From Natronococcus sp. A-GB1 (GTDB lineage Archaea > Halobacteriota > Halobacteria > Halobacteriales > Natrialbaceae): a DNA stretch of 64,000 nucleotides. A program made the position numbers and the translations under genes. The notes under the pieces were generated by a model. The model saw nothing but the letters and a program-made list of their open reading frames with translations. It was not told the origin of the DNA and made no database searches. The stretch lies in contig NZ_JARUKW010000004.1 in NCBI RefSeq assembly GCF_029688845.1, positions 124,001 through 188,000 on the forward strand, read 5' to 3'. Positions 48,884 through 57,407 of this stretch are shown here, in pieces. Each line of letters starts with the position of its first letter. Positions within the stretch are counted from its first letter, which is position 1.

Positions 48884-50662
48884 ATGCCGAGTGACGTCGA
48901 GCAGTGGAAAGACGAACTCTACGGTACCGACATCCGCGCCGAGATCGAGCGCTTCGCGGAGGAGGGGTGGGACGCGATCCCCGACGACGAGCACGACGCG
49001 TGGTTCGAGCGCTTCAAGTGGTACGGCCTGTACCACCAGCGCGCCGGCCAGGAGTCGTACTTCATGATGCGGATCGGTCCACCGGGCGGCGTCCTCGAGC
49101 CCGGCCAGTTCCGGGAGATCGTCGAGATCGCCGACGACTTCTCCCGCGGCCCCGCCGAGAATCCGGTGTTCGGTAACGGCTGGATCGACGTGACGACCCG
49201 ACAGGCGATCCAGCTCCACTGGATCCGCCTCGAGGACGTCCCCGAGATCTTCGACCGCCTCGAGTCGGTCGGCCTTTCGACGGTCCAGGCCTGTGGCGAC
49301 TCCTGGCGCAACATCGTCGGCTGCCCGGTCGCCGGCAAGGACAAACACGAACACGTCGACGCCGACGCGCTCGCGACCGACCTTCACGACACGTTCAAGC
49401 GAAACGAGGCTCACTCGAACCTGCCCCGGAAGTGGAAGGTGTCGGTCACGGGCTGTGACGAGGGCTGTGGTCAGGGCGACATCAACGACCTCGCGTTCGA
49501 GCCCGCCGAGAAGGAGATAGACGGCGAGACCGTCACGGGCTACAACATCCGCGTCGGTGGCGGCCTCTCGCGCAACGAGCCCCGCTTCGCCCGGGACATC
49601 GACGTCTTCGCGACGCCCGAGCAGGCCGTCGACGTCGCCGGCGGCATCTCGGCGCTGTTCCGGGACAACGGCGACCGCGAGAACCGCTACAACGCCCGAA
49701 TCAAGTTCCTCATGGACGAGTGGGGTCCCGAGAAGTTCCGCGAAACCCTCCAGGAGGAGTTCGTCGACTTCGAACTCCACACGGCGGGCGAGGACCTCCG
49801 GGAGTCGTACTCCTACAACGCGGGCGAGGCCGACGGCAAACACGACCACGTCGGCGTCCACGGGCAGCCTGACGGCAACTACTACGTCGGGCTGAACGTC
49901 CTCGTCGGTCGCATCGGCGTCGACGAGGCGTACGACCTCGCGGACGCAGCCGACGAGTACGGTTCGGGCGAGGTTCGGCTCACCCAGCGCCAGAACATCG
50001 TCTTCACGGACGTCCCCGAGGAGAACGTCGACAACCTGCGCTCCGAGGACGTTCTCGAGCACTACAGCCCCGATCCGCACCCCTTCCAGCGCGGGTCGAT
50101 CGCCTGTACCGGAACCGAGTTCTGTTCGCTCTCGATCGTCGAGACGAAGAACCGCCAGGTCCGCTACGCCCGCTGGCTCGTCGACAACGTCGAGCTGCCC
50201 GACGGCGTCGAGAACTTCCACGTCCACCTGTCGGGCTGTACCGCCTCCTGTGCCCAGCCCCAGATCGCCGACGTCTCCCTGCGCGGGATGAAGACGCGCA
50301 AGGACGGCGAACCCGTCGAGGCGCTGGACATCGGCCTCGGCGGCGGCCTCGGCGAGGACCCGCAGTTCGCCGCCTGGATCGCCGAGCGCGTGCCCGCCGA
50401 CGAGGTGCCCGGTGCGATCGCGAACCTGCTCGAGAACTTCGAGGAAGCGCGCGACAGCGAAACTCAGAGCTTCCGGGAGTTTGTCGCCGAGCGCGACGAC
50501 GAGGAGCTCGCCGACCTGATCGAGCCCGAGGAGACCGACTACGACGATCCCTTCATGCACAACACGAAGCGGACGTGGTACCCCTACGCCGAGGAGGACG
50601 ACCTGGACGAGAGCCCCGCTCCTGCGAGGTCTGACGGGACGCCGATTCCGTCGGACGACTGA
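48884..50662 (+). CDS. nirA: Ferredoxin-dependent nitrite/sulfite reductase
   Basis: 592 residues, a siroheme and [4Fe-4S] enzyme. Seen: two ferrite-like halves with GNGWIDVTTRQ and GSGEVRLTQRQN siroheme-contact strands, and four cluster cysteines as CTGTEFC (CX5C) and GCTASC (CX3C) near residues 410 and 450. It reduces nitrite to ammonium or sulfite to sulfide with six electrons. The sulfite versus nitrite choice cannot be made with certainty: haloarchaeal homologues near nitrate assimilation genes are nitrite reductases, but no nasA is visible here. The following small gene may be cotranscribed. Confidence 0.9.
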   Translation: MPSDVEQWKDELYGTDIRAEIERFAEEGWDAIPDDEHDAWFERFKWYGLYHQRAGQESYFMMRIGPPGGVLEPGQFREIVEIADDFSRGPAENPVFGNGWIDVTTRQAIQLHWIRLEDVPEIFDRLESVGLSTVQACGDSWRNIVGCPVAGKDKHEHVDADALATDLHDTFKRNEAHSNLPRKWKVSVTGCDEGCGQGDINDLAFEPAEKEIDGETVTGYNIRVGGGLSRNEPRFARDIDVFATPEQAVDVAGGISALFRDNGDRENRYNARIKFLMDEWGPEKFRETLQEEFVDFELHTAGEDLRESYSYNAGEADGKHDHVGVHGQPDGNYYVGLNVLVGRIGVDEAYDLADAADEYGSGEVRLTQRQNIVFTDVPEENVDNLRSEDVLEHYSPDPHPFQRGSIACTGTEFCSLSIVETKNRQVRYARWLVDNVELPDGVENFHVHLSGCTASCAQPQIADVSLRGMKTRKDGEPVEALDIGLGGGLGEDPQFAAWIAERVPADEVPGAIANLLENFEEARDSETQSFREFVAERDDEELADLIEPEETDYDDPFMHNTKRTWYPYAEEDDLDESPAPARSDGTPIPSDD

Positions 50663-50799
50663 CAGCGATCGCCGCTCGGCGCTGTGCTCTCGGCCGCCGC
50701 CTTGCGACGGTTCCCGGAGCCGCTGCGTTCGATTCAGCGAAACCCGTTTTTCGAGCCGCTGTCGGGCCGCCTAAGTGCGTTCGGCCGCTCTCGAGTACC

Positions 50800-51084
50800 A
50801 TGGCAGACCGCCTGATGAAAGTCAACGCCTACACGACGCTCGACCTCGTCGACGCCGTCGCGAAGGGCCACGAGTTCGAGACGGAATCGTTCGCCGTCGT
50901 GAACGCCACGGCCGACAGGGAAGCGCCCGACTGCGTCCGGCTGCAGCTCGAGCTTGACAACATGACCGAGGAACACCTCCCGGCCCACATGGAAGAGATT
51001 CAGCTGACGCCCGACCAGGCTCGAACGATCGCAGCCGACCTCGAGAAACACGCGGATCGGGTCGAGGACGCAACCGACGAGTAG
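50800..51084 (+). CDS. Small conserved haloarchaeal protein, unknown
   Basis: 94 residues. Seen: LMKVNAYTTLDLVDAVAKGHEFE, ESFAVVNATADREAPDCVRLQLEL and HMEEIQLTPDQARTIAADLEKHADR; one Cys; acidic alpha/beta composition. No enzymatic motif. It is 137 bases downstream of the nitrite/sulfite reductase on the same strand, and converges on the next gene with only one base between the stop codons. Confidence 0.7.
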   Translation: MADRLMKVNAYTTLDLVDAVAKGHEFETESFAVVNATADREAPDCVRLQLELDNMTEEHLPAHMEEIQLTPDQARTIAADLEKHADRVEDATDE

Positions 51085-51085
51085 C

Positions 51086-51346
51086 CTACTTGAGCTCCTC
51101 GAGGGTGTCCTTGGCCTTGTCGACCGCGGTGTCGAACGTGCTCTCGAGCTCCTCGACCGAACGTTCGACGTGGTAGACCCGCTCGCTCGGAACCCGCCGA
51201 ACCATGTCGTTGCCGTCGTCGTCGGTCCCGTAGGCGAACAGCCAGTGGTCCTGGAAGTAGGCGATGTGATCGTTGTCGACGGTGACTTCCTCGATCTCGT
51301 CGCTCGCGTTCTTGTAGGTGATCGTCGCGGTGCCGAGTTCTGCCAT
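51086..51346 (-). CDS. Small haloarchaeal protein, unknown
   Basis: 86 residues. Seen: a beta-rich half (TATITYKNASDEIEEVTVDNDHIAYF), a WLFAYGTDDDG turn, and a C-terminal acidic helix (VEELESTFDTAVDKAKDTLEEL). No family is named. The acidic composition supports coding. The stop codons of this gene and the plus-strand neighbour are separated by one base, so a shared terminator is impossible between them. Confidence 0.7.
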   Translation of the reverse strand: MAELGTATITYKNASDEIEEVTVDNDHIAYFQDHWLFAYGTDDDGNDMVRRVPSERVYHVERSVEELESTFDTAVDKAKDTLEELK

Positions 51347-51463
51347 ACGTCCATTACCGATCCCGGACGGGAAGCCGCTGGCCCGGCAGCTGCAACGGTC
51401 GTGTGTAAATACCTATCATGGTTAGGGCGTACTGGCTTTCGCTACGGAAACCTATAATACGGT

Positions 51464-51997
51464 ATGAAAACGACTCAGCTGAACCGGCTGGCCGACTTCG
51501 GTACCCGATCGATCATTACCCACGCGATCATGGCGCTCTCGCTCGTCAGCGCGATCACCGCCGGACTGTTCGTCGGCGGCGAGCTGGGACTGGTTTCGTT
51601 CGTCGCGCTGTTGAACTTCACGGCCGGACTGTGGATCGCCCAGTCGATCCACTCGCTGGGTCACGCACGAGACGGCGGCGAGTACAGCGGTATCGTCGAC
51701 GAGCTGATCGAGCGCACCGAAACGCAGTCGGGCGCCGAGCGCGGTCTCGACACCGGGCGGCTGGCGCGGCTGGGTACCCTGATCGCGTTCGTGACGGCGG
51801 TCTCGCTGCTGACCTCGGCACAGGTTCTCGCCGGCCAGCTGTTCTCGATCGCGGTTGTCGCGATCGGCAGTATCGCACTCGTCACCGCCATCACCGGTTT
51901 CCTTATCTCGCTGGGGACGGCCTACGACGAGTCGACCGAGCGGTGGGACGCGGCGGCCGACCGACGGCGCCGCGAGCTGGCCGACAACCGGGAGTAA
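51464..51997 (+). CDS. Polytopic membrane protein, unknown
   Basis: 177 residues. Seen: four hydrophobic segments: HAIMALSLVSAITAGLFV, LGLVSFVALLNFTAGLWI, LGTLIAFVTAVSLLTSAQV and FSIAVVAIGSIALVTAITGF; polar loops with RDGGEYSG and a basic C-terminal tail. No motif of a known transporter. A tata element cctataatac (51451-51460) is too close to the ATG for a leaderless transcript, but taaatac at 51406-51412 is a better candidate and gives a short leader. Confidence 0.7.
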   Translation: MKTTQLNRLADFGTRSIITHAIMALSLVSAITAGLFVGGELGLVSFVALLNFTAGLWIAQSIHSLGHARDGGEYSGIVDELIERTETQSGAERGLDTGRLARLGTLIAFVTAVSLLTSAQVLAGQLFSIAVVAIGSIALVTAITGFLISLGTAYDESTERWDAAADRRRRELADNRE

Positions 51998-51998
51998 G

Positions 51999-52100
51999 CT
52001 GTCGAACAGAAGTCAGTGCAAAGTCGATCGTGAAGTCGCGACCGATCTCCAAATAGTTCTGTCCGACAGTATGAGCCGCCGAGTCGACACCCGTCGGCGG
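51999..52100. repeat. Palindrome pair and hairpin in the asparagine-synthetase-like promoter region
   Basis: CTGTCGAACAGA (51999-52010) and TCTGTCCGACAG (52058-52069) are inverted copies with one mismatch. Each also holds a short palindrome. A further stem CCGCCGA (52076-52082) with TCGGCGG (52094-52100) follows. They lie in the 133-base gap ahead of the ATG at 52131 and could be operator sites or a structured leader. Confidence 0.45.
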
Positions 52101-52130
52101 ACCTAAGTACGCCTCGACGAACGAACGAGT

Positions 52131-53876
52131 ATGCAGACGGTGCTTCGTCACGACGGCTGGACTCGAACCGACGGCGTCGCGGTTCGGGGTCGCGCGTTTG
52201 AGGGCGGGCAGCTCCTCGAGGGACCGTCCCTCGCCGCCCGCTTTGCGGACGCCGAGGGGACGGACGCCGAACTCGAGGGCGTCGCTGATCTCGCGGCCGA
52301 CCTCGAGGGGTTCTTCGCCGCTGTTCTCGAGGACGGCAACGCCACTTACCTCGTCGCCGACGGCGCCCGGTCGATTCCGCTGTACTACGGTGCCGAGGGA
52401 TCCATTTCGGATCGCGGGCGCGTGGTTCGCGAGGCGCTCGAGGCGCCGACGGATCCAGTCCTCGAGAGCGAGTTTCTCCTGACGCGGTACGTCACCGGTC
52501 CGGAGACGATCTGGTCGGGCGTGTACGCGACCCAGCCCGGTGAGGTAGTTCGGCTCGATGACAGCGAAATCACACGGCGAACCTACCGCGAATACTGGCC
52601 CGCGGGTTCCGAAGACGAACGCACGAACGCGAACACTCGAGCGAGCCTCGAGTCGGCCCTCGAGACCGCGCTCGATCGGCTCGAGCGCGTCGCCGGCGAC
52701 CGACCCGTCGTCGTCCCGTTGTCGGGCGGCTACGACTCGCGGCTGCTCGCGTCGGCGCTCGTCGAGCGCGACCGGGAGGTGATCGGGTTCACCTTCGGAC
52801 GTTCGGGCCACCCGGACGTCGAACTGAGCAGGGAGATCGCGGCTCGACTCGGGATTCCCTGGGAGTTCTGTGACTACGACGAGTCGACGTGGCGCGAGTG
52901 GTACCGCGGTCCGCCGGGGCGACGGTACGAGCGCGAGGCGTTCGGCGGCGACGCGCTCCCCTTTCTCGCGGAGTGGCCCGCCGTCCGCGAGCTGGTCGCC
53001 GAGGGGCGGCTGCCGACCGACGCGCTGTACTGCCCGGGTCACACCGTCGCGACGCCCAGCGAGCGGCTGCCGCGGTTCGTCGGCGAGCGCGAACGGGGCG
53101 AGGACTCGAGCGTCGGCTGCGGGCCGGCCGTCGACGCTGATGACGACGCGCTCGACCGGGGGCTGATCGATCCCGCTATCGAGGATCTCGTCGACTACGT
53201 CCTCGAGCACCACTACGTGCTGTGGGAGTGGGACGACGAGCGGTTCGAGGACGCTGCGCGCGAGCGGATCCGTCGCGGGCTGTGCGGCGAGCGCAATTCG
53301 GGCGCCGTCGCGGACCCCACGAGTGCGGCCGCGGCCTACGAGCGCTGGGAGTGGCGCGGTCGGATGGCGACGTTCACCAACGGGGACCTTCGGGTCTACG
53401 AGGACGCGAATCTCGACTGGTGGCTGCCGCTGTGGGACCCCGCCTACGTTCGTGCGTGGGAACGAGTTCCACTCAAGGCGCGACGGGGCAAGGGACTGCA
53501 CGCCGGCCTCGCACGCGAACAGTATCGACGCGTGGCCGACGTCCCCGAGGAGCGAGCGGCGTTGACGGATCGAACGCTCTCGCCCGTGGATCGCCACCTC
53601 GCGCTGGTTCGACACGCGCCGGCCCGCCAGTTCACCGAGCGCGACGGCGACTGGGAGCCGCCGTTTCTCGCGCCGCGGTCGGCCTGGAGCGAGCCCGGCT
53701 CCCATCCCCTGGCGTGGTACGGCATCGTCGACGACGGCGTCCTCGAGGCGCTCCCGACGTTCCGGAACCTCTACGCGCTGCGAACGCTGGCCGCGAGGGG
53801 TCGGCTCGATCTCGAGGGCGCGACGGGATCGATTCCCGACGGACCGACACTTCGGCTGCCGACCGCGGGCGAGTAG
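52131..53876 (+). CDS. Asparagine-synthetase-like protein without glutaminase Cys
   Basis: 581 residues. Seen: an N-terminal domain that resembles Ntn glutaminase but begins MQTVLRHDG, with no Cys2 nucleophile; a C-terminal ATP-pyrophosphatase domain with PLSGGYDSRLLA (SGGxDS) near residues 199-210 and EFLLTRYVTG, LTDRTLSP segments of the synthetase family. It can activate a carboxyl group with ATP but cannot take ammonia from glutamine by the usual route. Plausible roles are amide or lactam formation, or peptide or glycan modification; no partner gene is evident. It could start a surface-polymer pathway, but this is speculation. Confidence 0.85.
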   Translation: MQTVLRHDGWTRTDGVAVRGRAFEGGQLLEGPSLAARFADAEGTDAELEGVADLAADLEGFFAAVLEDGNATYLVADGARSIPLYYGAEGSISDRGRVVREALEAPTDPVLESEFLLTRYVTGPETIWSGVYATQPGEVVRLDDSEITRRTYREYWPAGSEDERTNANTRASLESALETALDRLERVAGDRPVVVPLSGGYDSRLLASALVERDREVIGFTFGRSGHPDVELSREIAARLGIPWEFCDYDESTWREWYRGPPGRRYEREAFGGDALPFLAEWPAVRELVAEGRLPTDALYCPGHTVATPSERLPRFVGERERGEDSSVGCGPAVDADDDALDRGLIDPAIEDLVDYVLEHHYVLWEWDDERFEDAARERIRRGLCGERNSGAVADPTSAAAAYERWEWRGRMATFTNGDLRVYEDANLDWWLPLWDPAYVRAWERVPLKARRGKGLHAGLAREQYRRVADVPEERAALTDRTLSPVDRHLALVRHAPARQFTERDGDWEPPFLAPRSAWSEPGSHPLAWYGIVDDGVLEALPTFRNLYALRTLAARGRLDLEGATGSIPDGPTLRLPTAGE

Positions 53877-53894
53877 TGCGGATCGAAAGCGCGA

Positions 53895-53904
53895 CCCTTA
53901 CGTA
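53895..53904 (+). promoter_or_regulatory. Weak TATA-like box of the thiamine-binding protein gene
   Basis: cccttacgta is about 28 bases before the ATG at 53928, so the transcript is probably leaderless. This leaves no room for a thiamine-pyrophosphate riboswitch. Two direct CACCGG repeats (53906 and 53919) lie between box and ATG. Confidence 0.4.
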
Positions 53905-53927
53905 CCACCGGCTGTGATCACCGGGTA

Positions 53928-55013
53928 ATGAGACGACGGACGTTTCTCGCGAGCGGGGGGACAGTCGCCGGACTCGGGCTGGCCGGCTGCATCTCACAGG
54001 AAGGCGACAACGGCGGGACGACCGGAAACGGCGACGACGAGGACGTACTCCGGGTCGCGGCGAACACCGCGTTCGTCGACGCGCCGAGTGACAGCCCCGG
54101 CGAGTGGATCGCCGACGAGTTCGCCGACCGGTACGACGTCGAGTTCGAGTGGCAGACGCCCGAACAGGAGCTGAACTACTACATCGAGCGCCACAACGAG
54201 GGCGTCGAGATCGAGCCCGAACTCTACCTGGGGCTGAACCCCCACGAAGTCGTCCGCGCCGACGACAACACCGACGACGAGCTGTTCGTCGAGACCGACG
54301 AGGACGCCCTCGAGCACCTCGAGAACGTCGACGAGGAACACTACTTCGACCCACACGGGCGGGTTATCCCGACCTATCGAAGTTTCTGTGCGATGGTCTA
54401 CGACGGCCGGAACGTCGACACTCCCGAAACGTTCGACGACCTGCTCGATCCGAAGTACGAGGGCCAGATCGCGGTTCCAAACCCCCAGCGCGGGACGACC
54501 GGACTGCTCTTTTTGCTGTGGACGATCGACCACTTCGGCGAGGACGAGTACCTCGAGTACTGGGAGGACTTACTCGACAACGACACGCGCGTTCTCGACT
54601 CCTGGAGTGAGGTGTACGCGCAGTTCGAGGAGGGCGAGGTGCCGGTCGTCGCCTCCTACGCGAACGACCGCGTCTACGCCAAACGCGCCGACAACGACCT
54701 CGAGAAACACCAGGTCTCGCTGCTGCACGACCAGGCGTACGCCAACATCGCCGGGATGGCCCGCTTCGCCGACGGGACGAACGACGACCTCGCCCACGAG
54801 TTCATGGACTTCATCCTCGATCCCGAGGTCCAGGCGGTGATCGCCGAACGCAACGTCACCGGTCCGGTCAACGAGGAAACCGAGCTACCGGAGGTGTACG
54901 AGGAGTACGCCAAACAGCCCGACGAAACGCCGTTTTTCGACTACGACGCCCTCGAGGCGAACCTCGACGGCTGGCTCGACGAGTGGGAACAGGTCGCCGC
55001 CGGCGACTACTGA
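53928..55013 (+). CDS. thiB: Thiamine-type ABC transporter substrate-binding lipoprotein
   Basis: 361 residues. Seen: RRRTFLASGG twin-arginine signal, lipobox LAGC around residue 24, an acidic linker, and a type II periplasmic-binding domain of the iron/thiamine group with EWIADEFADRYDVEFEW, FCAMVYDG, NPQRGTTGLLFLLW and SYANDRVYA. It captures the ligand outside the cell for the downstream permease and ATPase. Thiamine is preferred because of the ThiP-like permease and the neighbouring MTH1187-type thiamine-binding protein; iron or putrescine are alternatives. Confidence 0.82.
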   Translation: MRRRTFLASGGTVAGLGLAGCISQEGDNGGTTGNGDDEDVLRVAANTAFVDAPSDSPGEWIADEFADRYDVEFEWQTPEQELNYYIERHNEGVEIEPELYLGLNPHEVVRADDNTDDELFVETDEDALEHLENVDEEHYFDPHGRVIPTYRSFCAMVYDGRNVDTPETFDDLLDPKYEGQIAVPNPQRGTTGLLFLLWTIDHFGEDEYLEYWEDLLDNDTRVLDSWSEVYAQFEEGEVPVVASYANDRVYAKRADNDLEKHQVSLLHDQAYANIAGMARFADGTNDDLAHEFMDFILDPEVQAVIAERNVTGPVNEETELPEVYEEYAKQPDETPFFDYDALEANLDGWLDEWEQVAAGDY

Positions 55014-55088
55014 GCGAGCCGTGGCCTCGAGCGCTCCGGACGAGCCGACCGCAGGCGTCGCAAATCGGCGAACGCCGCGAGCGACGCC

Positions 55089-55403
55089 TCAGTCGCCATC
55101 GCTCCGAGCATCGCGTCCGAGCTCCGACTCGACGGCGTCGACCTTGTCGCTCGCCGTCATCGACTTCTCGCGTCTGTCGTCGACCTGCACTAGCGTCTGG
55201 ACCTCGCTGCCCTCGACCGCCTGGTGGGCAGCCCCGCAGGCCGCAAACAGCTCCTCGACGTCCTCGGCCTCGAGGGTGGTCGCTAGCGGCGTCGTCTCGT
55301 ACTCGACGTCGTACTCCTCGAGGGCGTCGATCGCGGCCGCGACGTTCTCGGTCGCGTCGTCGTCGGTGATCGGCGTTACGCGAAGCAGTGCGAAAACTGT
55401 CAT
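55089..55403 (-). CDS. MTH1187/YkoF-like thiamine-binding protein
   Basis: 104 residues of the thiamine-binding (DUF77) family. Seen: TVFALLRVTPI strand, ALEEYDVEYETTPLATTLEAEDVEELF, in which TTPLATTLEA matches the conserved P-T-x-EG region, and LVQVDDRREKSMT, the family's closing V-DDRRDK segment. These small ferredoxin-like proteins form tetramers that bind thiamine. It sits on the opposite strand between the substrate-binding and permease genes of the transporter, in a strikingly fitting place. Whether it buffers thiamine or senses it is unknown. Confidence 0.83.
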   Translation of the reverse strand: MTVFALLRVTPITDDDATENVAAAIDALEEYDVEYETTPLATTLEAEDVEELFAACGAAHQAVEGSEVQTLVQVDDRREKSMTASDKVDAVESELGRDARSDGD

Positions 55404-55514
55404 CGGCGACCGTTCTCGCGGTCGTCACGTAGTGGTTTCGGTCACGAGTACCACCCGGTGGTCGGTGCGGTCGGCGGATCGAAACGCGGCGAGCGGACGC
55501 GCGGAGGTGGCCGC

Positions 55515-57407
55515 GTGAACGATCGCTCGGATCCGAAAGCCGACGGCGGGGCGACCGCGCCCGTCGACGTTCCCGCTTCGGGTTCCGACCCCGAGGATCC
55601 CCGCTCGGAAGGCGAACCGGCGGGACGACGGAACGCGAGGGGGATCCGAAACCGCCTCGAGCGACGAGCCATCGCGCTGTTCGGCCTCGGAACGATCCTC
55701 CTGCTGCTCGTGCTGTTTTACTACCCCGTCGCGACGGTGTTCGTCGAGGCCATCGTCGTCGAGGGTGCCGTGACGCTCGCGGTCTTCCTCGAGCTCCTGC
55801 GAGACCCGTTCTACTTTGGGGACGTCGCCCGGCTGTTCGCCGGCGAGTCCCCGCTCGCGGTCGCGAGCGACCTGCTCTCGAGTGACCGCCGAATCGGCAT
55901 CGTCGGCTTCACGGCCTACCAGGCGTTCCTCTCGACCCTGCTTAGCGTCGTACTCGGCGTTCCGGCGGCCTACGTCCTCGCACGTTACGAGTTCCGCGGC
56001 CGGCGGACGCTGCGCTCGCTGACGGTGCTCCCGTTCGTGCTGCCCTCGATCATGGTCGCCGTCGGCTTCGTCGCGACGTTCGGCGAGAACGGGACGCTCA
56101 ATCGCGCCCTCGGCCTCGTCGGACTCGGTCCGATCGAGCTGATGTTCACGCTCGAAGCGATCCTGATCGCCCACGCCTTCTACAACGCGCCGCTGGTGGC
56201 GCGAGTGACGACCGCGGCCTGGGAGTCCGTCGACGCGAGCGCGATCGAAACGGCCCGCAGCCTCGGCGCGAGCCCGTTTCGGGCGTTTCGAGACGTCGTT
56301 GCACCCCAGCTGTATCCGGCCGTATTAATGGGGGCCGCGCTGACGTTCGTGTTCACGTTCGGCACCTTCCCGATCGTGCTGGCGCTGGGCGGGTTCGAGC
56401 TGGCGACCGTCGAGGTGTTCGTCTACCGGCTGATTCAGGACCTGAACTACGCCGAGGCGGCCGCGCTGGCGATCGTCGAACTCGTCATCACGCTGGGGAT
56501 CCTCTACGGCTACCTGCGCTACGAGGCGAACCACGTCGTCCGCTCGCGAGGCGTGCGCCCGCTCCCGCGTCGACCGCTCTCGCCGCCCACTCTGTCCGTC
56601 CGCGAACTCGTTCCGCGGGCCGGGATCGCCGTCTACGCCGCGGTCGCGCTGGTCGTCTTCGTCTCGCCGATCGTCAGCATGCTCTACGCCAGCGTCGCGG
56701 GCCCGAACGGGCTCACGCTGGATCACTACCGATTCCTGATAGACCGCCAGCAGACCGCCGCGGCGTTCCAGGTCCGACCCTGGCCCGCGATCCGCAACTC
56801 CCTGCTCTTTGCCGCCGGCGCGCTCGCGCTCGCTCTGCCGATGGGGGTCGTCGTCTCGGTGCTGACGACCAGACGATACCGGGGCCGAAAGCTCGTCGAC
56901 GCCGTGGCGATGGCCCCGCTCGCCATCTCGGGGATCATCGTCGGGATCGGCCTCCTGCGAGGGCCCGTCTTCGGCATTGAGCTCGCGGGCTGGCAGATCA
57001 CGATGGGCGGCGCCGCGGCGATCGTCGCCGCCCACGCCGTCTCCTGCTATCCGTTCGTCGTCCGCACCGTCGCGCCGGGGCTCGAGTCGGTCGACCGCTC
57101 GTTCGTCGAGTCGGCCCGCGCGCTCGGGGCCTCGCGCGCTCGAGCCCTGTACGACGTCGAGCTTCCGCTGGTCTGGCCGGGTGTCGTTGCGGGCGCCGCC
57201 TTCGTCGTCGCCATCTCGATGGGCGAGTTCTCCTCGACGGTCATCCTGGCGACCGGGACGGATCAGTACACGATGCCGGTCGCGATCGAACGGTTCATCG
57301 GCCGTCGGCTCGGACCCGCAACCGCAATGGGCGTCGTCCTGCTGGTCGTCACGAGCATCAGTTTCGTGATCATCGACCGCCTCGGGGGTGAGAGCTTTGG
57401 CATCTGA
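55515..57407 (+). CDS. thiP: ThiP-like double permease of the thiamine-type ABC transporter
   Basis: 630 residues, two fused permease halves. Seen: a Pro/Ser/Asp-rich cytoplasmic N-terminus of about 50 residues, then about 12 membrane helices with two EAA loops, ETARSLGASPFRAFRDV and ESARALGASRARALYDV, one per half. This two-in-one plan is typical of ThiP and FbpB-type permeases. The GTG at 55515 has a GGAGGT Shine-Dalgarno sequence (55503-55508) six bases upstream, which decides it over GTG 55458. Its stop lies inside the start of the ATPase gene. Confidence 0.85.
   Translation: MNDRSDPKADGGATAPVDVPASGSDPEDPRSEGEPAGRRNARGIRNRLERRAIALFGLGTILLLLVLFYYPVATVFVEAIVVEGAVTLAVFLELLRDPFYFGDVARLFAGESPLAVASDLLSSDRRIGIVGFTAYQAFLSTLLSVVLGVPAAYVLARYEFRGRRTLRSLTVLPFVLPSIMVAVGFVATFGENGTLNRALGLVGLGPIELMFTLEAILIAHAFYNAPLVARVTTAAWESVDASAIETARSLGASPFRAFRDVVAPQLYPAVLMGAALTFVFTFGTFPIVLALGGFELATVEVFVYRLIQDLNYAEAAALAIVELVITLGILYGYLRYEANHVVRSRGVRPLPRRPLSPPTLSVRELVPRAGIAVYAAVALVVFVSPIVSMLYASVAGPNGLTLDHYRFLIDRQQTAAAFQVRPWPAIRNSLLFAAGALALALPMGVVVSVLTTRRYRGRKLVDAVAMAPLAISGIIVGIGLLRGPVFGIELAGWQITMGGAAAIVAAHAVSCYPFVVRTVAPGLESVDRSFVESARALGASRARALYDVELPLVWPGVVAGAAFVVAISMGEFSSTVILATGTDQYTMPVAIERFIGRRLGPATAMGVVLLVVTSISFVIIDRLGGESFGI

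Noticed and set aside
53877-53927. Thiamine-pyrophosphate riboswitch before the thiamine-binding protein gene
   Set aside because: Only 51 bases lie between the genes and the promoter implies an almost leaderless transcript.
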